Shown here piece by piece: positions 7,974 through 17,800 of a stretch of 64,000 bases of DNA. The first letter of the stretch is position 1. Each line of letters opens with the position of its first letter. The notes below the pieces were generated by a model. The model worked only from the letters and a program-made list of their open reading frames with translations, was not told where the DNA came from and did not search any database. Source of the DNA: Ignavibacteriota bacterium (GTDB lineage: Bacteria; Bacteroidota; Ignavibacteria; Tepidaquicellales; Tepidaquicellaceae); NCBI GenBank assembly GCA_016218085.1, contig JACREY010000015.1, forward strand, positions 186,001-250,000, given 5' to 3'. The translations under genes were made by a program, and so were the position numbers.

Positions 7974-8113
7974 GAATTATTTTTTTTATAGAACAGTTTT
8001 GTCCGCCGAGGCGGACTCCCTCGTACCACTTGGGTACGACACCGAATTATTTTTTTTGTAGAACAGTTTTGTCCGCCAAGGCGGACTCACTCGTATCACT
8101 TGGATACGACACT
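7974..8113 (-). repeat. Two tandem 70-bp degenerate tRNA-Cys 5'-half copies with a palindrome
   Basis: Units 7974-8043 and 8044-8113 are nearly identical to each other. Each matches the tRNA-Cys 5' acceptor strand and D arm. In both, the CAGTCTG half of the anticodon arm is replaced by TCCGCCTYGGCGGA, a perfect or near-perfect palindrome. The match then resumes with CAAAACTGTT and ends in an A/T-rich spacer. They lie immediately upstream of the intact tRNA-Cys. Confidence 0.85.
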
Positions 8114-8127
8114 CCATAAATAAAATG

Positions 8128-8200
8128 AGCGGGAAACGAGGCTCGAACTCGCGACATCAACCTTGGCAAGGTTGCGCTCTACCAACTGAGCTATTCCCGC
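8128..8200 (-). tRNA. tRNA-Gly (GCC)
   Basis: A 73-nt cloverleaf on the minus strand with acceptor GCGGGAA/TTCCCGC, D arm AGCTCAGTTGGTAGAGC, anticodon stem-loop CAACC-TTGCCAA-GGTTG (anticodon GCC), and T arm GCGAGTTCGAGCCTCGT. The discriminator is U and CCA is not encoded. It is probably the first RNA of a tRNA-Gly/tRNA-Cys transcription unit. Confidence 0.95.
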
Positions 8201-8264
8201 TTGGAATAACAAAAATAAATTTTAATTTTTGATTTTTCAAGTCCGAATTTATTCTGAAAACAAA

Positions 8265-8882
8265 TTACTGAGACTTAAACTCCTTGTCAATTACGGTAAT
8301 TTCACCCGGATATGTAATAGGCCCGAGAAATGTATCTACAGTAGGTGTAACACCGAGTTTCACTCTGGCAGCTGAGCCGTTTTTTCCACCCAAAGCTAAA
8401 GCAAGGTTCATAAGTTTATCGTAATTATCACCCTTGAAAAAGCTAAGCAGGTCGAACGCCATATCAATAGGAATTGTTGTTTCCTGTCCAACACCAGGTA
8501 CCTCGATACCGCTTGCTATATTTCCGTTGATTAATTCGGATTCATCAATAAATAATCTCCATGCAAGAGATTTAATTACAGCGGATGTATTAGCTGTACC
8601 GCCTGTTCCGTCGTTTGGATTTTTAGCCAGCAGGTTAAGCGTAAATGAAGTATTCAGCTTGCCGCCCGTAAACGCGGAAAGCAGTGCTGCCCCGTCCAGC
8701 AGGCTGAAATCCTTTATTGATGTTTTAGTGTCGAATGGAATTCCTGCTACTTTCATGTTAGAAATGCTTCCGAGTTTGAATTTCAGTCTCTGAACATTTA
8801 CCATTGCATCTTTTAATCCCGCACAGGAAAATGAAATCAGTGCAAAGAAAATCAGCGAGTAAATTAAAAATTTTTTCTTCAT
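8265..8882 (-). CDS. LEA14-like (LEA type 2) lipoprotein
   Basis: 205 residues with a lipoprotein signal (lipobox SFSC, Cys20) followed by a beta-sandwich domain typical of LEA14/WHy proteins: NPNDGTGGTANTSAVIKSLAWRLFI, then an 'ELINGNI' strand and an ETTIPID strand. LEA14-like proteins are linked to desiccation and stress in plants. In bacteria they are small exported lipoproteins of unknown role. It ends 64 bp before the tRNA-Gly gene. Confidence 0.78.
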   Translation of the reverse strand: MKKKFLIYSLIFFALISFSCAGLKDAMVNVQRLKFKLGSISNMKVAGIPFDTKTSIKDFSLLDGAALLSAFTGGKLNTSFTLNLLAKNPNDGTGGTANTSAVIKSLAWRLFIDESELINGNIASGIEVPGVGQETTIPIDMAFDLLSFFKGDNYDKLMNLALALGGKNGSAARVKLGVTPTVDTFLGPITYPGEITVIDKEFKSQ

Positions 8883-8934
8883 AAAATATTTTTTTAAATT
8901 TTCAGAAAGTAATATATTATTTATTACATAAAAA

Positions 8935-8962
8935 TTGTCATTCCCGTTTCCGGAAATGACAA
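8935..8962 (-). terminator. Terminator of gap
   Basis: Stem TTGTCATTTCCG / CGGGAATGACAA with a GAAA tetraloop on the minus strand, followed by TTTT. It starts about 20 bp beyond the gap stop codon and precedes the LEA14-like gene. Confidence 0.8.
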
Positions 8963-8982
8963 TTAATTAATTATGCTGATAA

Positions 8983-10023
<1,041 letters not shown>

Positions 10024-10077
10024 TTAAAATACTCAAATAGTGCAAAAGAATCAAATCAATTTTAAGTAAATCTATAA

Positions 10078-10108
10078 TTGATTTTAGCAGGCTAATTAAG
10101 TATATTTG
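10078..10108 (+). promoter_or_regulatory. Bacteroidota-type promoter of efp
   Basis: TTG at 10078-10080, 20 bp of spacing, then TATATTTG at 10101-10108, matching the Bacteroidota housekeeping consensus TTG-N19-21-TAnnTTTG. The efp ATG is 31 bp downstream of the -7 element. Confidence 0.7.
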
Positions 10109-10139
10109 CAAATGCTTATTTTTTAACAAATTTATTAAC

Positions 10140-10703
10140 ATGGCGACTACATCAGATTTAAAAAACGGAATTGTAATAAAATTTAACGGTGAATTACACA
10201 CGGTAATGACTGTAGAACACAGAACTCCCGGCAATCTGAGGGCATTTTATCAGGTTAAAATGAGAAACCTCAAAAACGGTAGGACAATTGAAAACCGCTT
10301 CCGTTCCGGGGAGGAAATTGAAATTGAAAGACTCGAATTTAAAAACTACCAATTTTTATATAAAGACGATACGGATTATTATTTTATGGATAATGATACG
10401 TATGAACAAACCCAGTTAAATGAGGGTTTTGTAGGGGAGCAGGGCGAGTTTTTAAAACCCGGCCAGAATGTACAGATTACTTTCCACGACGGCAAAGCAA
10501 TTGCTCTGGAAATGCCGCCACACGTCGAACTTCTGATAACTTCGGCTCCTCCCGGAGTAAAAGGTAATACTGCTACAGGCGCAACTAAACAGGCAATACT
10601 GGAGACAGGCGCAGTTGTAAATGTACCGCTTTTTGTAAATGAAGGCGATATAATCAGGGTAGACATCAGAACCCGTGGGTATGTGGAAAGAGTAAAAAGC
10701 TAA
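10140..10703 (+). CDS. efp: Elongation factor P
   Basis: 187 residues, the three-barrel tRNA-mimic that relieves ribosome stalling at polyproline. The domain I loop reads RTPGNLRAF. By alignment with the E. coli KPGKGQAF loop the tip residue (Lys34 in E. coli, beta-lysylated) is Asn32 here, so neither lysylation nor arginine rhamnosylation at that site is possible. Chlorobi EF-P shares this loop. The C-terminal VDTRTRGYVERVKS is standard. It has a good TTG/TAnnTTTG promoter. Polyproline runs occur in exported proteins of this window (for example PPPPPP in the 24778-28197 protein). Confidence 0.96.
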   Translation: MATTSDLKNGIVIKFNGELHTVMTVEHRTPGNLRAFYQVKMRNLKNGRTIENRFRSGEEIEIERLEFKNYQFLYKDDTDYYFMDNDTYEQTQLNEGFVGEQGEFLKPGQNVQITFHDGKAIALEMPPHVELLITSAPPGVKGNTATGATKQAILETGAVVNVPLFVNEGDIIRVDIRTRGYVERVKS

Positions 10704-10801
10704 TACAAGCACCAAATAAAAGAATTATTCAAAACGGTTTGATGTATAAGTCATTACATACAACCGGGGAACACAATTTTTATTAATTTAAACTTAAAAT
10801 A

Positions 10802-11272
10802 ATGAAAATGGATTTAAATTACGTCAAAAAACTGATAAAGTTATTGGACACCAGCGATCTGGCTGAAATTGAAATTGAGGAGGAAGGTTCAAAAATAAGA
10901 TTATCGAAACCCAGACCAAAAATTACTCAAAATATTCCTGCAGTACAATTACCGAATTTAGCGGCTCAGGGACTGCCTGCACAGGCAGCACCCAAGGCAG
11001 AAGAGAAAAAAGAAGAAGCAAAAGCAGAGAACATAATAGAAGTCCGCTCCCCGATGGTAGGGACATTCTATCGCTCGCCATCACCGGATGCAGATGCTTA
11101 CGTAAACGTAGGCACTGAAATAAAGCCGGGCAAGACAATCTGCATTATCGAAGCTATGAAGCTTATGAACGAAATCGAAGCAGAAGTTGCAGGAAAGATT
11201 GTAAAAATTCTTGTCGAGAACGGTCAGGCAGTTGAGTTTGACCAGGTGCTTTTCCATGTCGAGAAGAAATAA
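10802..11272 (+). CDS. accB: Acetyl-CoA carboxylase biotin carboxyl carrier protein
   Basis: 156 residues: an N-terminal helical domain (1-40), a flexible Ala/Pro/Lys/Glu linker (about 45-78) and a biotinyl domain with [12 protein letters not shown], in which Lys120 carries biotin. It delivers carboxybiotin between AccC and the carboxyltransferase for malonyl-CoA synthesis. It lies 98 bp after efp and 25 bp before accC; the efp-accB-accC order is common in bacteria. Confidence 0.97.
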   Translation: MKMDLNYVKKLIKLLDTSDLAEIEIEEEGSKIRLSKPRPKITQNIPAVQLPNLAAQGLPAQAAPKAEEKKEEAKAENIIEVRSPMVGTFYRSPSPDADAYVNVGTEIKPGKTICIIEAMKLMNEIEAEVAGKIVKILVENGQAVEFDQVLFHVEKK

Positions 11273-11297
11273 TTTTTACATTAATCTAATTTAAATA

Positions 11298-12641
11298 ATG
11301 ATAAAAAAAATATTAATTGCCAACAGGGGCGAAATTGCCTTAAGGGTAATCCGCACCTGCAAGGAAATGGGCATTAAAACAGTTGCAGTCTATTCCACTG
11401 CCGATAAGGATTCTTTGCACGTCAGGTTTGCCGATGAGGCGGTATGCATAGGGAGGGCGCCTGCATATGCAAGCTACCTGAACATACCAAGGATAATATC
11501 GGCAGCCGAAATCACGGACGCGGATGCAATTCATCCGGGATACGGTTTTCTTTCGGAGAATGCTGAGTTTGCAGAGATTTGCATGGATTCGGGAATAATA
11601 TTCATTGGTCCTACTGCTGAGATGATTAACAAAATGGGTGACAAATCGTCCGCAAAGGAACACCTGAAATCACTCGGTATTCCGGTAGTTCCGGGAAGTG
11701 ACGGAGTTGTTAAAGACTCCGAAGAAGCCAAAATGATAGCCCAAGAGATTGGATTTCCTGTGATTTTGAAGGCTTCGGCTGGCGGAGGAGGAAAAGGGAT
11801 GAGAATAGTAAGGGAAGAATCTCACCTCGAGGCGGCATATACAATTGCAAGGAATGAAGCAATCTCTGCCTTTGAAAACGGTGATTTATACATTGAAAAG
11901 CTTATCGAGGACCCAAGGCATATCGAAGTGCAGGTACTGGGTGATACTCACGGCAGGATAATTCATTTAGGAGAAAGGGACTGCACAATACAGAGAAGAC
12001 ATCAGAAGCTTATAGAAGAAACACCATCTCCATTTATATCCGATGAAGTAAGGGAAAAAATGACTTCGGATGCTGTGAAAATCGCGGCTTCAATAAATTA
12101 TATCGGAGCCGGCACAGTTGAATTTCTAGTAGATAAGAACAGGAATTATTATTTCATGGAGATGAATACAAGGCTCCAGGTAGAGCACCCTATAACCGAA
12201 GCAGTGACCAATACGGATATGATTAAAGAGCAGATAATAATCGCATCGGGCGGGAAGATTACAATAAAGAAACCTAAGTTCATCGGGCACTCGATAGAGT
12301 GCAGAATAAACGCTGAAGATATCGAAAATAATTTCAGACCAAACCCGGGATTAATAACGGCATTCCACTCCCCCGGCGGAAACGGCGTCAGGGTTGATAC
12401 TCACTGCTATGCAGGATACAAGATTCCTCAGGATTACGATTCGATGATAGGAAAGCTGATAGTGATAGCGGAAAGCAGAAATGAAGCAATAAAGAGAATG
12501 TCGCGAGCACTTGAAGAATTTATAGTCGAAGGCGTAAAAACAACAATACCTTTATTAGAAAAAATTATGAATGATAAAAAATTCATAAATTATGAATACG
12601 ATACCAACTACATCGAAAAAAGAGAAGAAATTGAAGTATAA
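11298..12641 (+). CDS. accC: Acetyl-CoA carboxylase biotin carboxylase subunit
   Basis: A 447-residue ATP-grasp enzyme that carboxylates biotin on AccB. Seen are the N-terminal [20 protein letters not shown], the glycine-rich ATP loop [11 protein letters not shown], the [17 protein letters not shown] region and the metal-binding [16 protein letters not shown], followed by the biotin carboxylase C-terminal domain to about residue 440. Length is typical. Its last codons overlap the start of the next gene. Confidence 0.97.
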   Translation: MIKKILIANRGEIALRVIRTCKEMGIKTVAVYSTADKDSLHVRFADEAVCIGRAPAYASYLNIPRIISAAEITDADAIHPGYGFLSENAEFAEICMDSGIIFIGPTAEMINKMGDKSSAKEHLKSLGIPVVPGSDGVVKDSEEAKMIAQEIGFPVILKASAGGGGKGMRIVREESHLEAAYTIARNEAISAFENGDLYIEKLIEDPRHIEVQVLGDTHGRIIHLGERDCTIQRRHQKLIEETPSPFISDEVREKMTSDAVKIAASINYIGAGTVEFLVDKNRNYYFMEMNTRLQVEHPITEAVTNTDMIKEQIIIASGGKITIKKPKFIGHSIECRINAEDIENNFRPNPGLITAFHSPGGNGVRVDTHCYAGYKIPQDYDSMIGKLIVIAESRNEAIKRMSRALEEFIVEGVKTTIPLLEKIMNDKKFINYEYDTNYIEKREEIEV

Positions 12642-13188
12642 TAATTTCTACAACATATTTCCGATTGCCTGCATTGCAGTGGTATTATTATTTTCAATAA
12701 ATAATACTTTCGCACAGGATTCGACAAGGAAGAAAAAAGCAGATACAAGTCTGACCTCTACAGGTAAAAAGTCAGGCGATACTTTGCAAAAGAACACCTT
12801 GCAGATAGACACAGGAAAGATAATCAACCAGATTGACACTGCAAAGAAAGAGCCTCAGAAGATAGATTCAATGCTGACTGCACCGCTGAAGGAAAACAGC
12901 TTGACAAACACAAAACTGTTCATATACATTCTGCTATCGGCGCTTGGACTGGGTTTGTTCTTCTTTATATTCGTGCAAACGCTTTTCAAAACGTTTCACA
13001 AAAAAAGGTCAACGCGGCAAAGCATGATGCTAAGCTGGAGCCTGTTCCTGATAGTTTCGATAATCTGGATATTCATAATCTGGGGAATAGTGGCAAACTT
13101 CTGGAACTCGGCGGCATTTATGGTTGTGCTGATATTCCTTTTCATAATCGGATTAATAATGACGATTATAGCTTTAAAGAGCAGATAA
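12592..13188 (+). CDS. Membrane protein of unknown function
   Basis: Up to 198 residues: an N-terminal hydrophobic segment ending NNTFAQ (signal peptide or anchor), a Ser/Thr/Lys-rich extracytoplasmic stretch (about 44-105), then three TM segments ([37 protein letters not shown], and a C-terminal one). The ATG start overlaps accC by 50 bp. A TTG at 12631 would shorten the overlap to 11 bp and put the signal peptide at the N-terminus, and may be the true start. No known family was recognised. The position between accC and a FabL-like gene may only reflect operon packing. Confidence 0.65.
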   Translation: MNTIPTTSKKEKKLKYNNFYNIFPIACIAVVLLFSINNTFAQDSTRKKKADTSLTSTGKKSGDTLQKNTLQIDTGKIINQIDTAKKEPQKIDSMLTAPLKENSLTNTKLFIYILLSALGLGLFFFIFVQTLFKTFHKKRSTRQSMMLSWSLFLIVSIIWIFIIWGIVANFWNSAAFMVVLIFLFIIGLIMTIIALKSR

Positions 13189-13261
13189 AAATTAAACTAA
13201 AACGGTTTTTATTCTGTTTACATATTTAGAAAAAGCAAAAACATAAAAAGACAATCAATTT

Positions 13262-14056
13262 ATGGATAAATATTATGCATTAATACTCGGTGCATCAAGC
13301 GGTTTCGGTAAAGCTATTTCACTTGCGCTTGCAAAGGACGGCGTGAATATAATCGGAGTACATCTTGACAGAGCTGTAACTATGCCCGCAGTGGAAGAAG
13401 AAATTGCAGAGATAAAATCATACGGAGTTGATGCACATTTTTTCAATGTTAATGCGGCTGACCCGAACAAGAGAAACGATGTGCTGAACAAGGTTGCTGA
13501 AATTTTCAAAGAGAAGAAAAATCCTACAATAAAAGTGATGGTGCATTCTCTTGCATTCGGAACGCTTAAAAGATTTATCGATTCCGATACATCATTGCAG
13601 ATTAATCAGAAACAGCTAGAGATGACATTAGACGTAATGGCAAACAGTCTTGTTTACTGGACTCAGGATATGATGAGGCTGGGACTTATGAAATCAGGCG
13701 GAAAGATTTATGCACTCACTTCCACGGGAGGTTCGAGGGTAATCGAAGCATACGGAGCCGTATCTGCGGCAAAAGCGTGTCTCGAATCGCACATCAGACA
13801 GCTTGCTATGGAACTCGGACAGAAAGGAATCTCCGCAAATGCTATACTGGCAGGGGTTACGGACACACCTGCGGCGAGAAAGATTCCGAATATCAGTACT
13901 ATAATGGATTATACATTAGGACGAAATGCACAGGGAAGACTTACGCAGCCCGAAGATATTGCAAATTTCATATTGGATAATTACAGAAGAGATTCTCACT
14001 GGATGAGCGGTGGTATAATACACGTGGACGGCGGAGAAAGCGTAACCGGATTCTAA
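13262..14056 (+). CDS. Enoyl-ACP reductase-like SDR (FabL/FabI type)
   Basis: A 264-residue short-chain dehydrogenase. The nucleotide loop is GASSGFGKA (10-18). The catalytic pair is Y164-x6-K171 in YGAVSAAK; this spacing marks enoyl-ACP reductases, unlike the Y-x3-K of ordinary SDRs. The stretch TSTGGSRVIEAY, then KACLESHIRQLAMELGQKGI and NAILAGVTDT, fits Bacillus FabL well. The predicted reaction is reduction of trans-2-enoyl-ACP in fatty-acid elongation, which fits the accB-accC neighbours. Another SDR activity cannot be excluded. Confidence 0.75.
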   Translation: MDKYYALILGASSGFGKAISLALAKDGVNIIGVHLDRAVTMPAVEEEIAEIKSYGVDAHFFNVNAADPNKRNDVLNKVAEIFKEKKNPTIKVMVHSLAFGTLKRFIDSDTSLQINQKQLEMTLDVMANSLVYWTQDMMRLGLMKSGGKIYALTSTGGSRVIEAYGAVSAAKACLESHIRQLAMELGQKGISANAILAGVTDTPAARKIPNISTIMDYTLGRNAQGRLTQPEDIANFILDNYRRDSHWMSGGIIHVDGGESVTGF

Positions 14057-14110
14057 GAATTCTGAATTAAGAATTATGAATGCTGAATTAAGAGCATAAA
14101 GAATATTAAG

Positions 14111-14131
14111 CCCGCAGTTGCGGGTTTTTTT
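14111..14131 (+). terminator. Intrinsic terminator after the FabL-like gene
   Basis: Stem CCCGCA-GT-TGCGGG followed by seven T's, 55 bp after the stop codon. Confidence 0.9.
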
Positions 14132-14199
14132 ATTTAAAGAGCATATTACACGAAGTTTCACGAAGGAAATTACCGAAAGATATTGAATGGATTTGTTGC

Positions 14200-14275
14200 G
14201 TTCCCAACGAGGACGTTGGGAACGAGGGGTGGTTGTCTTTGGTAAAATTTGGTGTTATGGGCGTTCCCAACGAGG
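14200..14275. repeat. REP-like palindrome GTTCCCAACG and half copy
   Basis: A perfect palindrome with 10-bp arms GTTCCCAACG / CGTTGGGAAC and loop AGGA at 14200-14223, followed by GAGG. A second copy of one arm plus CGAGG is at 14262-14275. It has the form of a REP element mobilised by IS200-like (RAYT) transposases; no such transposase gene is in the window. Confidence 0.7.
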
Positions 14276-14530
14276 AAAATGATGACTTAAATACTGTAAA
14301 TACGGAAAATAAAAAAGAAAAAAAGTCTGTCTGTAACAATGTAACAAATTCTTCTGGTTACAATTCTTCACCCAATTCCGATTCTTCATTTGTTCCCCAT
14401 TCCCGTGCTGATTTCTGGCTAAAAGCTTCAAAAAATAAACCTAAACCACCATCTTAATTATTTCTGATATACTATTATTTTATATATTAAACATTGTTCA
14501 TTATTTGCAGTTCTTTAACATATAAAAATT

Positions 14531-14701
14531 CAACTCCTACGGAGTTGTAGGTGTGGGGAGATGTATTTTGCTATTAACAGGTAGCTCCTACGGAGCTATA
14601 GGTGTGGGTGAATGATTCTTTCTACAAACTGGTCGCTCCTCTGGAGCTATATAAAGGGTGGTGAATTATCTTTCTACAAACTGGTCGCTACTCCGTAGCT
14701 C
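14531..14701. repeat. Cluster of four CTCC-TAC-GGAG palindromes
   Basis: Palindromes at 14531-14547 (CAACTCC TAC GGAGTTG), 14582-14598 (TAGCTCC TAC GGAGCTA), 14635-14647 (GCTCC TCT GGAGC) and about 14686-14700 (GCTACTCCGTAGC), separated by shared spacers. TTTCTACAAACTGGTCGCT occurs twice and TAGGTGTGGG twice. The pattern is REP-like and non-coding. Confidence 0.75.
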
Positions 14702-14847
14702 AAAACTATTGTTGATGACCTGCTGCGGTGAGACTATTCACGATTCGCCTTTCACGTTTGACATTTCACGTTTGACGTTTTAGAATAATTTATTCATATA
14801 AAAATTAAATTTATATCATTATTTTAATTTAATTAAACAAAAATGTT

Positions 14848-17800
14848 ATGAGTGATGCGTTTTCGTTACCTAAGGAAAAAAAGACTTCTTCTCTGCCTGC
14901 GGAAAAAGGCTCTCTTGAGCTTAAGACACAGGAATTTATGCCCACGATATTAATCGGTCTGGGTGGCACGGGGAAAGAGGTTTTGCTGAGAATAAGGCGC
15001 CAGTTTGTGGAGAAATACGGCTCGATAGACAACTTCCCTATTACTTCTTATTTATACATCGATACGGATAATGCTCCTTCGGAGGAAAGCGGAATAGCAA
15101 GGGAGCGCGACTACCTTATAAACGAAATCGATTTTCAGCCTTCGGAAAAAATATTCAATCCGGTAAATCCTTCGGATTACATCAACAGAATAAACGACGT
15201 GCCGCATATTAAGAAATGGCTGAACACGAGCGGAGAAATCGGCAAGCTGGGCACGATGAATACGGGCGCAGGACAAATCAGACCTGCGGCAAGGCTGGCG
15301 TTTTATCATAACTTCGATGAGATTTCGCAAAAGCTGTTATCTGCCAAGGCGAGAATAACGGATTCACGCTCGATAAACCTTGTGAAAGATAAGCATAAAA
15401 TTAAAAATGTTAATACGGAAAAAATAAATGTATATGTGATTACTTCCGTGAGCGGAGGAACAGGCTCGGGAATGTTTGTTGATTTCGGATTTTTAATAAG
15501 GAACATATTCAAGAATCAGGCGATATCATCTTGCTATCTGGTTTTGCCTAAGATATTTCAGGGTTACGGCAAGGAAAGAGTCTTTGCTAACGGATATTCT
15601 GCTCTTACGGAGCTGGAGTATTACAATCTGAAGAATACTTTTTCAGTAAGCTGGAAGAAGAACGAGCCGAATACTTTTCAGCCGGGAGTGTATGATGATG
15701 TTTATTTAATAGATGGAGAGAATTACAAAAATTTATCCCTATCGGATTTGAGCAACAGGGATATTTACAAGATGATAGCAGATACGATATTTCAGGATTT
15801 TTCGAATTCGGATTTTGCGAATTACAAACGCGGGGTGAGGGTGAACCTGGTGCAGTACAAGCAGAGGCTTTATCCCGACGATGTAACCGTAACAGAGAAT
15901 ACATTTTCGAGGAAATATTCGACGCTGGGACAGGCAACTATTTCCCTGCCGGTGGACAGGATTATACTTTCCTGCGCATACAAACTTTGTGAGGAGATTA
16001 TAAATTATTACCTTACATATGCAGAAGGCTCACAAAGCGATATTGATAATTACCTGATGAATGAATTTCTGCCCGAGCTGGGGCTTCTGGAATCATCATC
16101 GAAGCATCAACTATTGGATTCGCTTTACAGCATGGGAGAGAAGTCATCGATACAATCAAAGATAAAAACTTTTCTCACAAATCTTCAGAACGAGCTGATG
16201 AGCGGAAAACGCGGAGACAACTGGACATCGTTTATCATAAATGAGAAGGCAAAGTTCGATACGAACTTTAAGGATGATAATGATATTCAGAGGAAGGGTT
16301 TATTTTATTCGCAGGTATATGCAAACAGGTCAAATATTTTAACAAAGACAATCGGAGACAGGGAGAGAAACATAATCGGAGAGCTCGAGAGGAAAGTAAA
16401 TAACCTGATAAACGATTCCACAAGAGGTGTATTTTATTCGATTAATGTTTTAAGGAGACTTCAGTTCATACTCACAAACGGCAACTTCGAATACATTCCG
16501 AAATTCGAAAAAGAAATAAAGGATATTCAGATACACGTTACGAAGCTTGAATCGGAAATAAAGAGAAGGCTGCAGGATTTGAAAGAAGACGAAGCAAGGT
16601 CGAAGCTGAACGTACTGAAAAAGACTGCAATGTCGGGCACGCTGGAGAAGCTGATAGAGACGCTGGATAAATATTACGAAGCGCTGATAAAACTAAACTC
16701 AAGATATTATGCAAAGGAAATTTGCCAGAGGATGCTGAACCTGATAGAGAAAGGAATGAAAACAGACGATGGAAAGATACAATTCACGGGACTGATTTCG
16801 GACATAAACAAGCTGACGGGAAATCTCGGAGTGCTGAAAGATAATTTCAGGAACAAGTACAATTATTTCATACAGAAGCTCGAGAACAGTTTTAATCTAT
16901 ACATTTATGAGCCTGATGATGTGAAGAATGATTATTATGTAAGATATATGGGCACGGGGCAGAATGCAATGGACAAGATTAAGGAATTATCATTCAATCT
17001 TCTAAAGGAATTAAATGCGCTGGATGTGACGGATATAGTAAACATTTTGAAAAACAGCGACACAAAGTCTGTCGAAGAAAAGATGATTGGATTTGCGAAG
17101 AAGCAGTTCGAGAAGATAAAAGAAGATTACAATATTACGGATATACTATTTGAAAAGGACACAATCAGAAGCGAATCAAAAATCAGGGGTATGCTGGCGC
17201 AGGCATATCCGTGGCTTAAGGTATTCGAAGAGCCGGGAAGATTCAAGCTGGATGATTCGGCAAAGAAATTTTATATTGGTGTAAAGACTAATACGAATTC
17301 CTTTACAAAGTTCAGGAACCTTATTTACTCAATAGTCGGAGATGCAGTGGAATTCAAGGATTCGGCGGATAACTCTTCGATAATATTCTATACCGAGTGG
17401 GCGGGATTCCCGTTGTTTTACTCTTACACGGTATCAGACGAAATGAAGAGATATTACAAGCACCTGATAAAGAATCTGAATATCGATTTGCATATTGACA
17501 AGAATTATTATTTATACAACGATATAATACCATTGAACTCGGATGAGAAAAAAAGATTAGATGAATCTTATAAAGCTTATATAATGGGACTGATATTCGG
17601 GCTATTCGAAGTAGTGTCGGATGTGAATCCTGATACAGGTGACAGAATTGCTATATACAAATACACAAGGCAGGAAGGGATTACGGTTACGAGAACGGAG
17701 CAGCTTGGAATAGAATCGAGGCTGATAAACAGGCTATTCGAAGAGCAGGGACGGGATACATTAAGATATGAAATTATAAAGAAAGCGGAAAAGATACAGA

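Larger units (their letters stand above)
14057..14847. other. 790-bp gene-poor region with palindromes
   Basis: No convincing gene. It holds a terminator (14111-14131), one and a half copies of a GTTCCCAACG palindrome, a cluster of CTCC-TAC-GGAG palindromes (14531-14701), and short duplications such as TTTCACGTTTGAC near 14755. A 74-codon frame at 14233-14457 overlaps the repeats, is rich in Ser/Asn/Lys and has no family features. Confidence 0.7.

Noticed and set aside
7855-8061. 68-codon plus-strand frame over the tRNA-Cys region
   Set aside because: It is antisense to the tRNA-Cys gene and its tandem half-copies.
7520-8113. CRISPR array
   Set aside because: The repeats are tRNA-derived, only two or three copies, with no spacers of uniform length and no cas genes.
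14233-14457. 74-codon open frame in the repeat-rich gap
   Set aside because: Low-complexity Ser/Asn/Lys composition, overlaps REP-like repeats, no ribosome-binding site and no family features.
14531-14701. CRISPR-like or riboswitch element
   Set aside because: Short palindromes with similar rather than unique spacers; fits REP-type repeats better and no downstream metabolic gene suggests a riboswitch.
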